DNA of 64,000 nucleotides from Deuterostichococcus epilithicus (lineage: Eukaryota; Chlorophyta; Trebouxiophyceae; Prasiolales; Stichococcaceae), in contig JAVTLE010000021.1 in NCBI GenBank assembly GCA_033439295.1, positions 2,976,009-3,040,008 of the forward strand, in the 5' to 3' direction. The notes beneath the pieces were generated by a model that was given only the letters and a program-made list of their open reading frames with translations, did no database searches and was not told the origin of the DNA. The translations under genes and the position numbers were made by a program. Position 1 is the first letter of the stretch, and each line of letters begins with the position of its first letter. This document shows, piece after piece, positions 10,658 to 23,913 of this stretch.

Positions 10658-13600
10658 ATGCCATCGGAGGAGGGGGGGTTCAAGGACGACCTTGTGTACT
10701 TGAGTGGGTTTGGTGAGGTCCTCGCGCCTACTACACATGCTTCCGCCGGGCTGTCCCTCTGCATGCACGGAATCAACAATGGTGGTCGCCACCTTGTCGC
10801 CACCCTTGACCTTCGCGTTGCAGGCAATGAATTCGCATCGGAAGCCTGCAACAGCGCATTGCCGCCGCGGCAGAATAACCCGCGGGTGCGCTGCGGTGCC
10901 CGATCAAAGTCCTTCTATTGGGCAGCTGTTGCAAGCAGAAACATACATAACACAAGTACCATGCCTTCCAGGTGTGCCCCTATGGTTTGTATGCGGAGCA
11001 GCTGTCCGGCACGGCATTCACAGTCCCCCGGAGGTGTGCCGCGCAGCTGCTGCTGCTTGCATACACAGTGTGCCATCTCTTGCAACCTTCGACGAAGAAA
11101 GCTGCAAATGTCGCCCAGCGCGAGTGTCCAGTCACTCTCGCCGCCGGTTCAATATGTATGGAGCTGACAGCGCGAACAAATCCCGATTCTGCTGCCAGGC
11201 ACAACCAGCGCAGCTGGCTGTACCGGATACGGCCGTCTGTGACGCATGAGCCGTTCCACCCGCTGGACTTTCCAGCGGAGACGCTGACTGCAGATTTCAG
11301 CAAGGGTGTCGTCACCCCCAACCAGCTGGTGCGGTTGATTCGATGCACAAACGAGCAGGATGAGCAGGGAACCCACATGTATGCCGCTTGTCACGGCGGG
11401 AATGGGTGAGAAACTGGTGCAAGCCATGTGTGCACCTGATCTGCAGCGCCCCATGTCTGAGGCACCTGTGCTGGGCTGCAGCGATGGCGGCCCTTCAGCA
11501 TCCCGGAGGACTCGTCAGACTTTGTGCGTGGTCTCTTCACCATCTGCGGCGCCGGCAGGTCCGTTTTCCTTTGTCTTCTTTCTTTGCCCTTATTTCGGTG
11601 TTTCTTGTGTCGAGCGCCGCCATCTGTCATTCGAAGGCGGACGATGTCATTTGTGCAAGTGCGGCGCTCACCACACAGTTGGTCGCCCTTGGAGACGAGT
11701 GTGCCTCACGGTCGCAGCCCAGCAACGAAGGACGGCTATGCGATCCATGTGTACACGGCCAGCACCTCGATGGACGACAGCTGCCTGGCGAACGCAGACG
11801 GCGACTTTCTCATCGTGCCGCAGCAGGGTGCGCCGCCTGGGCTGTATCTTTACAGGTGCCTTACGATAATGCAGTATCGATGGCGGATCCGCCACTCAGG
11901 CAGCCGCCTGGCTCAGGGCCCTCCTCCTGTTGGGTCGAACATGTACTCTTCCATCTTGATGGGATGAGCAGATTGGCGTGCCTACTAAACGGCGCACAAG
12001 GGGCCGAGCTCGCGAGGAGCCACCTCGAGGCCCTGAAGCAGCAGCCCCCTTGGCACGCACTTTTGCTGATCATTGCTGATCCTGAGGTGGACCACTCTCC
12101 GGATCGCAGGCGTGCTGCGCATCACGACCGAGTTTGGCGTCATGAATGTGCCGCCGGGGCAAATAGCGGTGGTGCAGCGCGGCATGCGGTTTTCTGTCGC
12201 GCTGCTCTCGGGCGTCGCCCGCGGGTACGTGCTGGAGGTCTTCAGCGGCCACTTCGCGCTGCCCGACCTGGGCCCCATCGGTGAGCTGGGACATGCCATG
12301 CACCACACGGGGCTGGCGGCCTCCCATTGCCGGCACACACCGTCAAAGATTCTGTTGGGCGGAATAGGACCCTTCAACACATAGAGTCAAATGTGTCCTC
12401 AGATCATCCTTGCCGACTCATCTCGAACCCTTGAACTATGTGCTGCCCCGCAGGCGCCAATGGGCTGGCCAACCCGCGTGACTTCCAGACGCCGGTGGCA
12501 GCCTTCGAGGAGGCGCCCCGCCCCTTCACCGTGCTCCACAAGTTCGAGGGCGAGCTGTTCTCCGCGTCGCAGCCCTTCGCCCCCTTCAATGTCGTTGCCT
12601 GGCACGGCAACTACGCGCCCTACAAGTGCGCCTGTCGACCAGTCCCGTTTCCAGTTGAGACAATCATGTTGACATCTCTTGTCGATGTCTGCTTGGGCAA
12701 GTTTACCTAGCCTGGACGCCGCCGGGTAATGCCCGCTTCTTGGACTCAGCGCACAGCTGTCACGGGAAATCTGCCGGCGCAGTCGCCACCCAGACTGCCG
12801 CTGTCGCCGCAGGTACGACCTGGCCAACTTCAGCCCGGTCAACTCGGTGGCGTTCGACCACCCGGACCCCAGCATCTTCACCGTGCTCACGTGCCCCTCC
12901 ACGACCCCAGGTGCCTGCTGCATACCCAAGTCACCATCAACACCATTTCCTGAGACCTACAAGGTCCACGGCTGAAACTCTCACAGGAAGATGCCTTCAG
13001 CACACACGCCCAATGTTCGCTGGCTCAGCGAGTGCCTACATTTAGAAGGAAGTCTCCGGGCTTGGTTCGCCGAGCGACTGCACATGTCCCGGTCACGGCA
13101 GGCGTTGCGGTGGCGGACTTCGTGGTCTTCCCGCCACGCTGGACGGTGGCGGACCACACTTTCCGGCCGCCCTACTACCACCGCAACTGGTGCTCCTTTC
13201 AACATTTGAGCCAAAAAATAGCCACAGTCGTTTTGGCTGAGAAAAGGGGGTTGCACGGTACTTATGGTGGTGCATGTGAATTTTAGTTGCGTTAGCACAT
13301 TGCATTATGCGCCAGTCGAGGCCTGTTGGAGGTCGTCATCTGTCCGAATTGGGCGCTTTGCGCACGAGTAGTGCCAGCCTTCCAGCTGGAATTTAGGCAA
13401 GTGGCTGGTGACACTGTTGCCATCCCTCCTGCGCAGCATGAACGAGTTCATGGGCCTGATCCGCGGTCAGTACGAGGCCAAGCAGGGCGGCTTCCTGCCA
13501 GGAGGTGGGCACAATGTCCTGACCAACAGATGCAAACTATCTTGGCCCTTGGTCGATCATCGTTTAGACAATGTGACGTGCAATCTCGCAAAGGGGGTTT

Positions 13601-14334
13601 GCTGTTGCTTTCCCCTGCATGCCGCAAACCGCCCACGGATTCTCGTTTGCACTGCTGTAGTGGCATGCAGCAGCACGCTGCTCATGCTGCGCAGCTCCAG
13701 TGCCCGAAACCTGGCTGCATCGTAAGGTTCATGACCGGCAGGCGCGAGCCTGCACCTGTGCATGACGCCGCACGGGCCGGACGCGGCAACCTTCGAGGCG
13801 GCGGTTGGCGATGCTGGGCAGCAGCAGCAGCCGGCGCACCTGCCACCTGACACGCTGGCATTTATGTTTGAGGTCAACTTCACGCCGCGCGTCACCATGT
13901 CGGTGAGTGTAGTCTGGGACTTATACTCCTAGCTGGCTGGCTCTGAAGATGCTTGATCCGATCTGACAAGTCGTGCACATGCATCATTTCCGTGGCCGCA
14001 TGGTGCATTGGCATTCAAATGCTGATCAGATACTGCTGCTCGATTGCTAATGCCGCAGGCCTTGGGGTCGCCGCATATAGATCGCGGCTACTACAAGTGC
14101 TGGGCGTCGCTGCGCAGCCACTTCGACCGAGAATGGCATCAGAAGGCAGGCAGCCAAACAGCGCCGCAGCAGAATCACGCCTCGTCCGCCGCTGCGGAAG
14201 CAGGGGCAGATGGCTCAACGGCAGAGCAGGCAGGCGGCGGCGGGGAGGGGGAATCTCCGCCGGCAGACAGCGGTGGCCATTTGGCGGCAGGGCCGCTCTC
14301 TGCACAGGCTGTCCAGACAATGGGCAGAGCATGA
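10658..14334 (+). CDS. HGO: Homogentisate 1,2-dioxygenase
   Basis: Fe(II) enzyme that opens homogentisate to maleylacetoacetate in tyrosine breakdown (cytosol). The start ATG 10658 gives [19 protein letters not shown] and runs into the NEFASEA motif in the next exon. Then follow [117 protein letters not shown] and [31 protein letters not shown] and [12 protein letters not shown] come next. The iron ligands (His of YYHRN, Glu of NEF, His of TPHGP) and the catalytic His of AWHGNY are all visible. About thirteen exons span 3.7 kb. The last exon (14059-14334) ends in a Gln/Ala/Gly-rich tail of about 60 residues after [11 protein letters not shown] that ordinary HGOs lack. The gene looks whole. 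It is followed 420 bp later by the homocysteine methyltransferase on the same strand. Confidence 0.95.
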
Positions 14335-14751
14335 AACCGCTGTTGCGCGCTGTCTCTTTACAGTAAGGGCTCCTCTGCTTCAGGTGTACAACATGTGTAC
14401 ATCACTGCACCTTGGGTCTGCGGATTGTGCGGCGGTGTACGTGCCGGCAGGAGTTTGCCCGAGACCGCTTGGCTGTGTATGTTCACAGAAGCCGAGATTT
14501 GAGGCACGATTCGAGTACCTGGACTGCTATTCAAGAGCTACCAGCTATGACACGAGCGAGAAGCTGTCAGAAGCTGCATTGCCAGATTTGCATTTTCCTC
14601 AGCTTTCAGAATTCAACCAAGCCCATGCAAAACTCGTTTTTCAAGGGCTGGCAGGACTGCTTGTGGCTGTGTGCTTTCGTCGAGCCATGACCTTGTCATC
14701 GGACACTGTATCTGCTGTGGTGATCTGATCTGCCCCGTCAGCCATCGGTAG

Positions 14752-16987
14752 ATGACCATGGCAGCACACCGGATCACCATACTTGACGGAGGGCTGGGCC
14801 ATCTGTTGAAGGAGCGCAAGGTGGAGACCAGCGCTGCAGGCACAGACTGGAGCAGCAGCTTCCTTGTGCCAGCGCTGGCGAACGTGGAGGCGCCTGGCGC
14901 CGTGCAGCAGGTGCAGCAGCAGCCTCGAAGTCTCGTCGCTGGAAATATAGCTGGAAAGCACGGACCTGAGTGGCTCAGCACAGCCTCCGTGTGCAGGTAC
15001 ACGAGGACTACATTGACGCAGGCGCAGACGTCATCACCGTCAACAACTTTCCTGTCACGCCCTGGAGCCTGGGTCGCGTCGGCCGCCAGGACGCCTTCGT
15101 CGCGCTGACTCAGGCAAGAACTGATTGCAGGTGGGGCCAGAACGGAGCACGACATGCGCAAACACTCTGAAACCTAGTCCTTAAGCATGCCGTCACTGGC
15201 ATGCACGCCCTTGACGCTTCTGCACTATTGTCCCCTGAACGACCGCGGCGTTGTCTCGCCAGGCCGCAGCCAACCTGGCTCGAGTAGCGGCGGATCAGGC
15301 GAACCACGGCGGCGGCGGGGGACGGCAGAAAGTCCAGGTAGCCGGCAGCCTGCCGCCTCTGGGGGAGAGCTACTCCACAGAAGGCGGCCAGCGCGCCGCT
15401 GAGTTGGCTCAGCCGTTGTATACCGAGGTAAGAGATTTTCGTACGAGGGACATGCATGGCCCTGCTCTCAGGCCTAGAAGATTGCACAATATTCACAGGC
15501 TCTGCAATGTCCCCTGCGGCAGGTATACAGAAGTTGGAGTCGCTGCTGCTGCTGCAGCGCTGGATGCCCGCCAAAGGCCAGCGCCTGGCAAACTATACAT
15601 GACACCCACGCGACAGCACGTTCTCAAAGCTGCCTCTGCGTTGCAGATTGCCGCGACACTGGCGCCGGCAGTGGACATCCTGCTGTGCGAGACAATGGCG
15701 TCTAGCCATGAGGCTTGGGCCGCAGCGTCCGCTGCGGCGGCGACCGGCCTGCCCACCTGGTGAGGAGCGGCTGGCGACACATCTCGTGTGTCCGCTCTGA
15801 ACCAGCCTTACTGGGCCGCTGATGACACTAACCTCGACCACCCTGAGGGATACGGGGCGGCGCGCCTAGGGGAGCTCGTGACGCACTGCTTCGCAGCAGC
15901 GGTGCATTTTTATTTCGAGGCAGAAGGCGATTTATAAAGGATCGTACCTGCGCCTGCCGCAGCCGCCACGCCGCCTGCGCAGGCCAGCATTCGCACAGCT
16001 TCCCAAAGCCCTCCCAGTCGCATCGCTGCCTGACTCTGCTGCAGGGTGGCCCTCACGCTGGAGGACTCTGAGGCGGGCCTGCTGCGCAGCGGGGAGCCGG
16101 TGGCCGACGTCGCCGCCCGGCTGGCCGCGCTGCCTGGCGTGGAGGCGGTGCTGCTCAACTGCAGCGCGCCGCAGGTGCCTGCCCACCTGGGGTGCAGTGA
16201 TACAAAACCTCCAGGGGCTGTGCTGCGCGGCTGCGCAGGTGCCGCTCGCCCTGGCATGATGTGTCTCGAAACCTGAGACCTCGAGGCGCCGGAGCAGCCC
16301 TGTGCAGCTGTTTCGGGTCGCATCTGACACAGCAGATGCAGTGCGGGCGTCGCTCTCAACGGGGTCGCAAGGATTTCGGCGCCGTCAGAGGCGGGAGTGC
16401 TTTCATGCACAGGGTCGCGCTGCCAGCTTTTGAGCCGGTGCCGACCTCGTCTCTGTGTGCGGTCCACCTAGGCCATCAGCGCGGCGTTGCCGCGGCTGCG
16501 GGCGGCGCTGCCCAATGCGGTGCGAATTGGCGCCTATGGCAATGGCTTCCGCGGCACGACCTCCGAGTGGCTGACGCAGGGCCGCCGGGCACACCTGCCG
16601 GAGCTGCCCCGAGAACCAGGTGAGCGTTCGTTGATATCATTTGATTGCTGCAACAACTGCTGCAGCTGCGTACGTGGTGGCAAAGCTGTCCACGCAACAG
16701 AGGCTGGTGAGGCGCCTCGCTGCCGTCGCTGCCGCCGCCAGACACGCAAAGCAAAGCCTTGCTTGGTTGCATCCTGCAGCAAGCAGTGAATGGCGTGTCT
16801 TGCAGGCGACTACCAGGCCGAGACCATCACGCCAGAAGCGTATGCTCGCTTTGCCAAGTCGTGGGCGGACGCCGGCGCCACCATCATTGGCGGCTGCTGC
16901 GGGGTCGGGCCGGAGCACATTGCGGCGTTGCGCGCAGCGCTCGCGCCTGCTGGCAGCAGCAGTCAGCAGCCGCAAGGAGGTTCATGA
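14752..16987 (+). CDS. HMT: Homocysteine S-methyltransferase
   Basis: Zinc enzyme that methylates homocysteine to methionine, probably from S-methylmethionine or SAM. Seven exons give a closed 337-residue frame: 14752-14910, 14997-15113, 15263-15427, 15647-15759, 16045-16174, 16472-16619 and 16806-16987. Motifs in order are ITILDGGLGHLL, DYIDAGADVITVNNF, KVQVAGSLPPLGESY, APAVDILLCETMASSHEA, VALTLEDSEAG, VEAVLLNCSAPQ (first Zn cysteine) and ATIIGGCCGVGPEHI, whose two cysteines complete the site. GGCC is followed by G where most relatives have R. Two in-frame ATGs (14752, 14758) start the protein and either may be used. Intron 15114-15262 begins GCAAGA, so it is a GC-AG intron. Length is close to plant HMTs. 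No transit peptide is seen, so it is probably cytosolic. Confidence 0.93.
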
Positions 16988-19900
16988 CTCAGCATGACCT
17001 TACGTTGTAGGCGGCTGAGACCTGTCCACCCATTGTACATTATGGCTCATCTGAGCCTGTTTTTGGGCACTGTGCATGTTTGTATGCTCAATGCACAGCA
17101 AGGCAATGAGCCTGCCAGTTTGCGCGGTTTTTCAGACACTAGGTCCTCCTCGTCGAGTACGGCACCTCCTCTGAGAAGCATCGGCTCTCGTCCGATGTTT
17201 AGGTTAGGTACCTAGCCGATGGCAGCCTGCAAGCTTTCAAGCACTTCGGTTGGTGACAAGTACGAACACCTGGTATGTCAGAGGCGTCATGCACAGCCGA
17301 CAAGATGGGCGGACCCAGAAGAGACAGCATCCAACAAACCGGTCGTGTCTAAAGACACGGGTTTTGGAACTGACTGCCAAAGCAGACAGCTTCGGGAGTA
17401 GGGCGCTTCCAAATTGGCATATCACCATGTGATCAGATGGGCGTGCCACCGCCCCAATGTTTGTGACCTGCACGCGCAATTATGCATGAGGATTGCAGAG
17501 GGTGAAGCCCCGAATACCTGGCGAGGGGAGCTTCTCCACCCCCAGGCATCAGCGCCAAGCATGCATCCAGCTCCAGGCGCAACCTGACTGGCAGCGGTTC
17601 AAGGCCGCTGCCGGCTGTGCGCCAGCCCCCCACGTTGTCCCAGCAGCTTATCGCGCAGCCGCCAAGGGCACTCGCCTCCGCCTCCGGGCTCTGTCGCGAA
17701 GCACTACCATTATATACGACAACATCGCAGAGCAGGCTACGTTTTGAATAACCTGGAAGCGATGCTCGAGCTCGGGAAGGTTGCATACTTTGAATATTGA
17801 ACGGCTGACACAGCGCAGGAGGAGCACCATGCTTCAGACTGCAGTTGGCAGGGGTGCACTACATTTCGTGCATTGCCACGGGGATTTTGAGCGCTGCTCA
17901 TGAACCCAATGACGGGGTCTGCTCGTCTCGGCCCCTGAGGGACTGTCTTAGCGGGACTGCCTGCAGAACAGTACTGTTTGCGTTCGCGACCCGCACCGGC
18001 ACATGCCAGGCAGCCTGGAGCTGCACGCGACCATCGGACTAGTGACGTCCGATGCAAATTCGGGAGGTTGCCACATACAGGTTAACACACACGCACCCGA
18101 GGAGCTCCCCTGAGGTGGGGCGACCGCGGTGCGCCCCCAGCGGCGGCGGGCCGCCTTTGCGTGGCGTGGCCCTGCGCATGGTGCCGCCCTTCTGCGCTGG
18201 GCTTGGATGAGTGGGGCTCGTCCTCAGTAAACGCTCCAACTACCTGCATCAGCAGACTGGGGCTTCCCGGTCGCACACGCGAGGCTTGGCTGCACGAGGC
18301 CTGCAGGCCGGTCCCGCGCGACGCAACATGCCACAGCAGTGTCCACGTACCGGCAGCGGGGCACAGCCGCGGGCGGCCGCCATTTGGCAGGCCCCTAGCC
18401 CCCGAGGACGACCAAAAAAAGGCAGGTGGCGATTTCTGGCGTCCTCAAGCGCATGGGGGCATGCAGTCTGCCCGAGGTTCGCACCATGCTGTTCGGGGGC
18501 GGGCAGGCCGGGACCGAGGGGCATAGCCGCAGCCTCCCTGCAGTGGTCCTCCGGGCAAAGGGCTCAACCCATGAGCGCGCCGCTTCATCGAGCTTTCCGC
18601 GGCGGCCCGCACTGCCCGCACTGCCCGAATCGGCGGGGAACCTGCGCAGCGGAAACACACAACCTGGACCAATGACACACTGCACGGCTTGCAGACCGGC
18701 ATCTGGGCGGCCTTCCTGGCGCACTGCTCCCTGCGACTATCGCCCAGCCCGTGCGGCAAAACAATGTGTTTGTACGTGCATGTGCGCCCAGGTGTGGCGC
18801 TCGACCGCATGGCTGCCAAGATGCCACTCAGGCTTTGTACCCCGGAACCCCCAGGCCGAGCTTCAGCTAGCAGCATGTCGCACACCTTCTGGTTCATACA
18901 CGCCAAACGCGCGGTTACCACTCCAGTCTCGTGGGTCCGGAGTCAGCCGACGACGCCGGTTGGCGCCGGCGCAGCTCGGCTGCCGAGGACGCCAGCGTCG
19001 CTTCCGCCGCAGGTTTGCGCGGCTCAACGCCCACGCCGCCGCAGGCATGGTGCACACGCATGGGCGGCGTAGGTTTCCACCTCAACCCGCCTGCAGAGGC
19101 AGCCGGCGCGTGCGTGGCGCGACAGGCGCCTGCTCCGGGCACTGGCGCCGCCAGCCGACACGACCTCAACTGCTCACGTGCGGGGCAGCGCGGCGGACGC
19201 AGGCATGGCCTGCACCTGCCCAGCGAGTTGTCAACACAAGAAATTGTCGTGTACCAGCGCCCAATGGCGTTTGCCGCGCCATTTGTGAGAGTTGCTGTGT
19301 GGATGCGCAGCCTAACATGACATCAGTCGGGACATGGCAGCTGATGCCGGAACGGCAGCATCCGTGAGCAGCCCCGAAGCAGCGCGGTGCTCGGGGGAGA
19401 CCAGCAGCTGAGGAGCACCAGCCACTAATGGACTGGGTGCTCGCGTTGAGAAGCCCTCAACAGGGTGAACTTCCAGCAGTGCCGACAGACCTTGAGGAGG
19501 CCGCTTCCGCGCCCAGCCGGCACCGGCCAACCGGCTGGAACAACCTTCCGTACTGCTTCTCTGCTGCTGCTGTTGTCTGCTGCTGCTGGCCCCATGCAAC
19601 CGGCGGGCCGGGCCGGGACCTGCGTCCGCACCGCTGACCGGAGTCTCGTGGTGATGGCGGTGCGGGCGGGGACTTGAAGCCCAGCCCGACCATCTGTGGC
19701 AGCAGGTGAAAGCCGATCAGACCAGGGGTGCGTGCGACACCACATGTCACGCAGCTGCTTGATCTGCCATGGTGCATCCTAATGCTGTCGGCGGCTCCTG
19801 GGGGTCGAAGTTTCAAGAACGGCTGTCATGAGATGCAGTGGAAAGCAGAACACCACAGCGTGCATTGCTGAAAGCCTCGTTTTTCTCAGCCACTAGGTGG

Positions 19901-20900
19901 TGGACAGTCTGGGAACTCGGCGGACGCACAGCGGCCTGAGTGGGTGGGGCGCCAGAGGTCTGGGCAGGATGACGTGTCTGCAGCAGGAGAAAATGTGCTT
20001 GTCTTCGTCAGCTCGAAGAGGAAGCCGTCTAACATGCAGACTTCGTGGAGTAAGATGCGAGGAGACTGTGACTGACTGGTGATGCCGCACATTTCGACCA
20101 TGTATGCACGCAAGCACGGCCTTGCTTCTGTGCACGCGGCAGTGACCTTGCAAGAGGGATGCCAAAGGACTCACGAGATACTGGCAGGATACACAATACA
20201 CAACGCTCTGCATGTAGGCACAACGATGCGCTGCTCAACGCCGTTAGCTTTCAGGTTTTGAACATTCAAGCACAGCTTCTGCAATGCACAGCCGGAGGCC
20301 ATCAACGGCAACCTCGCAGAAGTTTCAAGCAGAACAGGTGTGAAGAGACGGATGTACCAGGTTGTCCAACACAGGTGACATCTTCCGGACCAACGGACGG
20401 GAGGCACTGCATCGCGCAGCTCCGCCCATATCGTATCGGGCGAATCATATACCCCGATCCCTGCATGTCAAATGAGTGCAATGTCTCAGATAATGCTGTG
20501 GCACATGATCTGTCAGGACACTTGAGGTAGTGCACCGTGTGCAAACTGCTTGCAGGGGACGGTGGCACGCCAGTATGCACTGGAGTGATCCGAAAGTTTG
20601 TGTGATAGTATCTGCATGCAAAGGAAGAAGTGAACGCCTGGGGCTGCATTGTTCCAACTCTTCAGAACTCTTCAGAACTCTTCAGGTCGCGAGGGACTTT
20701 CGCTACGGGGCTGGATCGTGCACTGGGGTGCAAGTCGCCATGCCGCGCGCCGCATACCACAGCGACTGATCACAAGACGGTGTTGCTTCGTCACTTGCAG
20801 CTGCCCGAGCCACGGCAAGGCGCCGAACAGACACCTCTTTGGCCCCATCAGCTTGCCGCCAGCGGCGCGGCAGCAAGCTTCTCTTTCAAGGTCGCTGCGC
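16988..20900 (+). other. Long stretch without a supported gene
   Basis: Nearly 4 kb with no exon that I can tie to a family. Open frames of up to 313 codons occur around 18430-19370 on both strands, but they lie in GC-rich DNA where stops are scarce. They lack matching splice signals and recognisable motifs. Part of 18780-18890 reads plausibly on the minus strand (a short Ser/Gly/Ala helix-like segment), but nothing continues it. A triple 10-11 bp direct repeat (TTCAGAACTC type) lies at about 20655-20690. The start of the Kelch gene may lie within the right end. Confidence 0.4.
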
Positions 20901-23900
20901 CGGATCGCAAGCAGGATGTTATCAGGTCAGAGCGACGTGGCGGAGCTGCTGCGGGAGCAGGCGCCGGGGGACAGCGGATCAAATATGCCCTGCCCGCGCA
21001 GTGCCGCCAGCCTGCTCAGGTGATATGCTTTCAGATTATGCACCAGTGGAACGCGACGAAGGGAGGCGAGCACATCCCTGATCCACCCCGGGATGCAGGA
21101 ATGGATCCGATGGCGTCTGCCCGCAGACATGCCGCAATGATGCGCCGTGTCTGGCAGCGTCTTGCTTGAGCTTCCCATCCGGCTGCAATGGTTTCCGCTG
21201 CAGTGCGCCAGACGGGCAGGGGCTGCTGCTGATGGGCGGGGACGCGGGGCTGGCGGGGCGTCGGCTGGCTGATGTCTGGCGCTTCGACCCGCGGCAGCAG
21301 CCTTCCTGGTCCCTGCTGGCCGGTGCGGACGCCGGAGGCGCCATGCAGGCCAGGTGACGGCCATGCTGTGCATGTGTCAATGCTGTTGCGCCTGGGCGTC
21401 GAGTGAATAATATCTGCGAGGGCCTGGCGCCTCAAAGTCCCACTCCTACCCTGCAGGAGCAATGCGGCAGCGGCAGTTGCGGGGCAGTGTGTCGCGGTCT
21501 TCGGCGGCTGGCACGCATCGGGCCTGGCGCCGCTGGCCGACCTGGCGGTTTTCGACCTGCAGCGCAGCTCTTGGGTGGACCTGAACGGCAGCTGCAGCGG
21601 CGGCTCGAGCGACGGCAGCCACGGTCGCGACGGCGGCGCCATCAGCCCTCATGCCAACAGCAATGGCAGCGCTGTGGTTATCGGCCAGGGTCCGGATGCA
21701 GCTGCCAATGGCGCGCCCTGCAGCTCAAAGAATGGCGCGCCCTGCAGCACGGGGACTGCCTATGCCAGCGCCGATGGCGGCGGTCAGGGCCCATCAGCAC
21801 AGCTGCCGGCAGGCGTGGGCCCCTGCGCCCGCGGGCAGCCCAGCCTGGCGGCTCAGACCGATGGCGCCGCCATGCTGCTGTTTGGCGGGTACACCCCCCT
21901 GCATTCCCTCGACCGCCCTGCCAACTCCTGGACGGGCTGCTCCGTGCCGGCTTCCTGCTGCGTCATCTTTGGTTGAAATGGTGGATGGAAGACTTCTCAA
22001 ACTCCTCAGAGAGCCTTGGGAGCTGCCACCCAACGGATGCATCTGCTGGGCAGTCTGGCACAAAATCTCCATTCTCACCCTGCTACAATATGCAGATGGG
22101 ACGGCAAGCAGCGGTTCAACGACCTCTGGCGGCTCGACACCAGCACTTGGACCTGGACACAACTGCAGCCAGCAGGCACGGCCCTGTCTTGTTGGGATGG
22201 GCTGGTGAACACGAATTCAAGGCCGCCAGCTGGAGGCAGACACACTTGTATCCTGGGTTTATGCAACTGGTCTTTGATCGGGCCATCAGGTGTTGACCCT
22301 CATGGTAGAGCATGGCAGGATGCGTCCCGCAGGTGTGAGAGATGTGAAGGTGGTAAAAGCTGCCGCAACGACTTTTAAACTGCCTTGCGATGCAGGCTCG
22401 CCGCCGCCGGCACGCGCCGACCACACCGGCTTGATGTGGCGCTACTGCGACTGCGGCCACTGGAAGGACATCCTGGTCGTCTTCGGCGGCTCATCAGCGG
22501 CCGGTCTGCTGGACGACGTGTGGACGTACGACCTGGACACCAACACGTGCGAGGGCACGCGTGAAATATCTGGAACTTCCCCGCAGACCTACCCCATCCG
22601 CCTGAAATCAGGGTTTCCAGCTGCTGGCTATCAAGTCATCGCCGAGCTAAGAAGTGCATGTTCGGGGTGGTCGGCCAGACGGCGGTCTGCTCTGTGCAAC
22701 TGAGCACCAGAGCAGACGAATACACCGACACGGTCAGACCACGCTCACTGCTTTGCTGCAGGTGGCGGCAGGCGCACTGCGGCGGTGCAGCGCCGAGCGC
22801 CCGCAGCTCACATGCAGCAGCCGTTGTCGGGGGCGCCATGCTCGTCTCAGGTGGGCTGCAAGCCTCAGCCGTGATCCTGATGCAAACCTGAGTGCGGTGC
22901 CTGTGCTTGCAGCCCATATTGCAGCCAATTCCATGCACCTGGCTGTCGGTTTATCTCATCCTGTTCGTGTTTCGTCGTATAGCAGTTTCAAATATTTGCA
23001 TCTGCTCAATGCTCTCTGCACAGGCGGACAAAGCAAGGGGTGCGTCCTGGCCGACCTGCACGTGCTGGAACTGACCACCCTCACATGGCGGCCGACGCCG
23101 ATGACGCAGCCGGCGCTGCCGCCGCTGTGCCGGCACAGCCTGGCGGTCGTGCCGGCACAGCCGACGGCGCATGCAAGAGAGTCGCCGGCATGTGGCCAGC
23201 CAGGCGCAGCGGCTGAGGCGAGCCTCAGCAGCCTGCGGATTAGAGATGCACCCGCGGGGGCAGCGAGCAGTGCAACTGACGGCACCGCTCCAGCGCCAGC
23301 CGACAGCTTCACCGCAATTGGCACCAGTCCAGCAGAGGCAGCGGGGCAACGGTTTGAGGCGTGGGTTTATGGCGGATTTGACGGCAGCAAGACGCGCGGC
23401 GACGTGTTCGGCTTCCTGCTTCCGGCCGGCCTCGGCAGCGAGGCGGCTGCCGCCGCACCACACGATGATGCCGAGGTGGGCATTGTACTCGAGCGCACAT
23501 TGCGTGGCTGGTGAAGAGCGCCCTTGTAAAGCCTGGACACCCTTCTTCCACGTTTGCTGCCACACTCATAGCAAAGTTGCGCCCTGTCAGCCCTTGAAAC
23601 GCGCATCAAGGTCAGACAGCAACCAGAGCGGATGAGCAGGCCGTGAGTCTGCATGCTTACATTGCAGGCCGCGGCGCCGCAGACGGTGCTGTCGCTGGAC
23701 GACATGGAGGACGCCGTCAAAGCAATGCCGTCATGGAAACAGATCCGCCGGCTGCACGCGGCGGCCGTGGAGCAGCAGCTGAATCAGTATATCGACCCTC
23801 CTTCAGGGTACAGCGTATGGACCGCGCACTACCTGAAACAACGGCCCTGCTGCGGCAATGCATGCCGGCACTGCCCGTGGGGCCATGCAAATGTAGTCAA

Positions 23901-23913
23901 GACCGAGGACTGA
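20900..23913 (+). CDS. Kelch-repeat protein with C-terminal DUF5522 domain
   Basis: At least six Kelch blades are readable: MGGDAGLAGRRLADVWRFD (about 21230), AVFGGWHASGLAPLADLAV (about 21500), LLFGGYTPLHS (about 21880), RFNDLWRLDTSTWTWTQL (about 22115), DILVVFGGSSAAGLLDDVWT (about 22465) and a blade at 22760-22850 with SSHAAAVVGGAMLVSGG. Further ones follow at 23030-23100 (LADLHVLELTTLTWRPT) and 23360-23430 (WVYGGFDGSKTRGDVFGF). The final exon, about 23668-23913, carries PPSGYSVWTAHYLKQR followed by CCGNACRHCPWGHANV, the signature of DUF5522. This small Cys-rich domain may bind metal. Between blades there are Ala/Gly/Ser-rich linkers. The N-terminus is unclear; a start near 20900 is a guess. 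The beta-propeller suggests a protein-interaction role. Partner and location are unknown. Confidence 0.8.

Noticed and set aside
17493-17747. Minus-strand RGFTL segment like the mannanase N-terminus
   Set aside because: Only five residues match, with no further mannanase motif on either side.
18426-19367. Long open frames on both strands (up to 313 codons)
   Set aside because: GC-rich DNA gives long chance frames. There is no family motif, no consistent splice pattern, and both strands look equally 'coding'.
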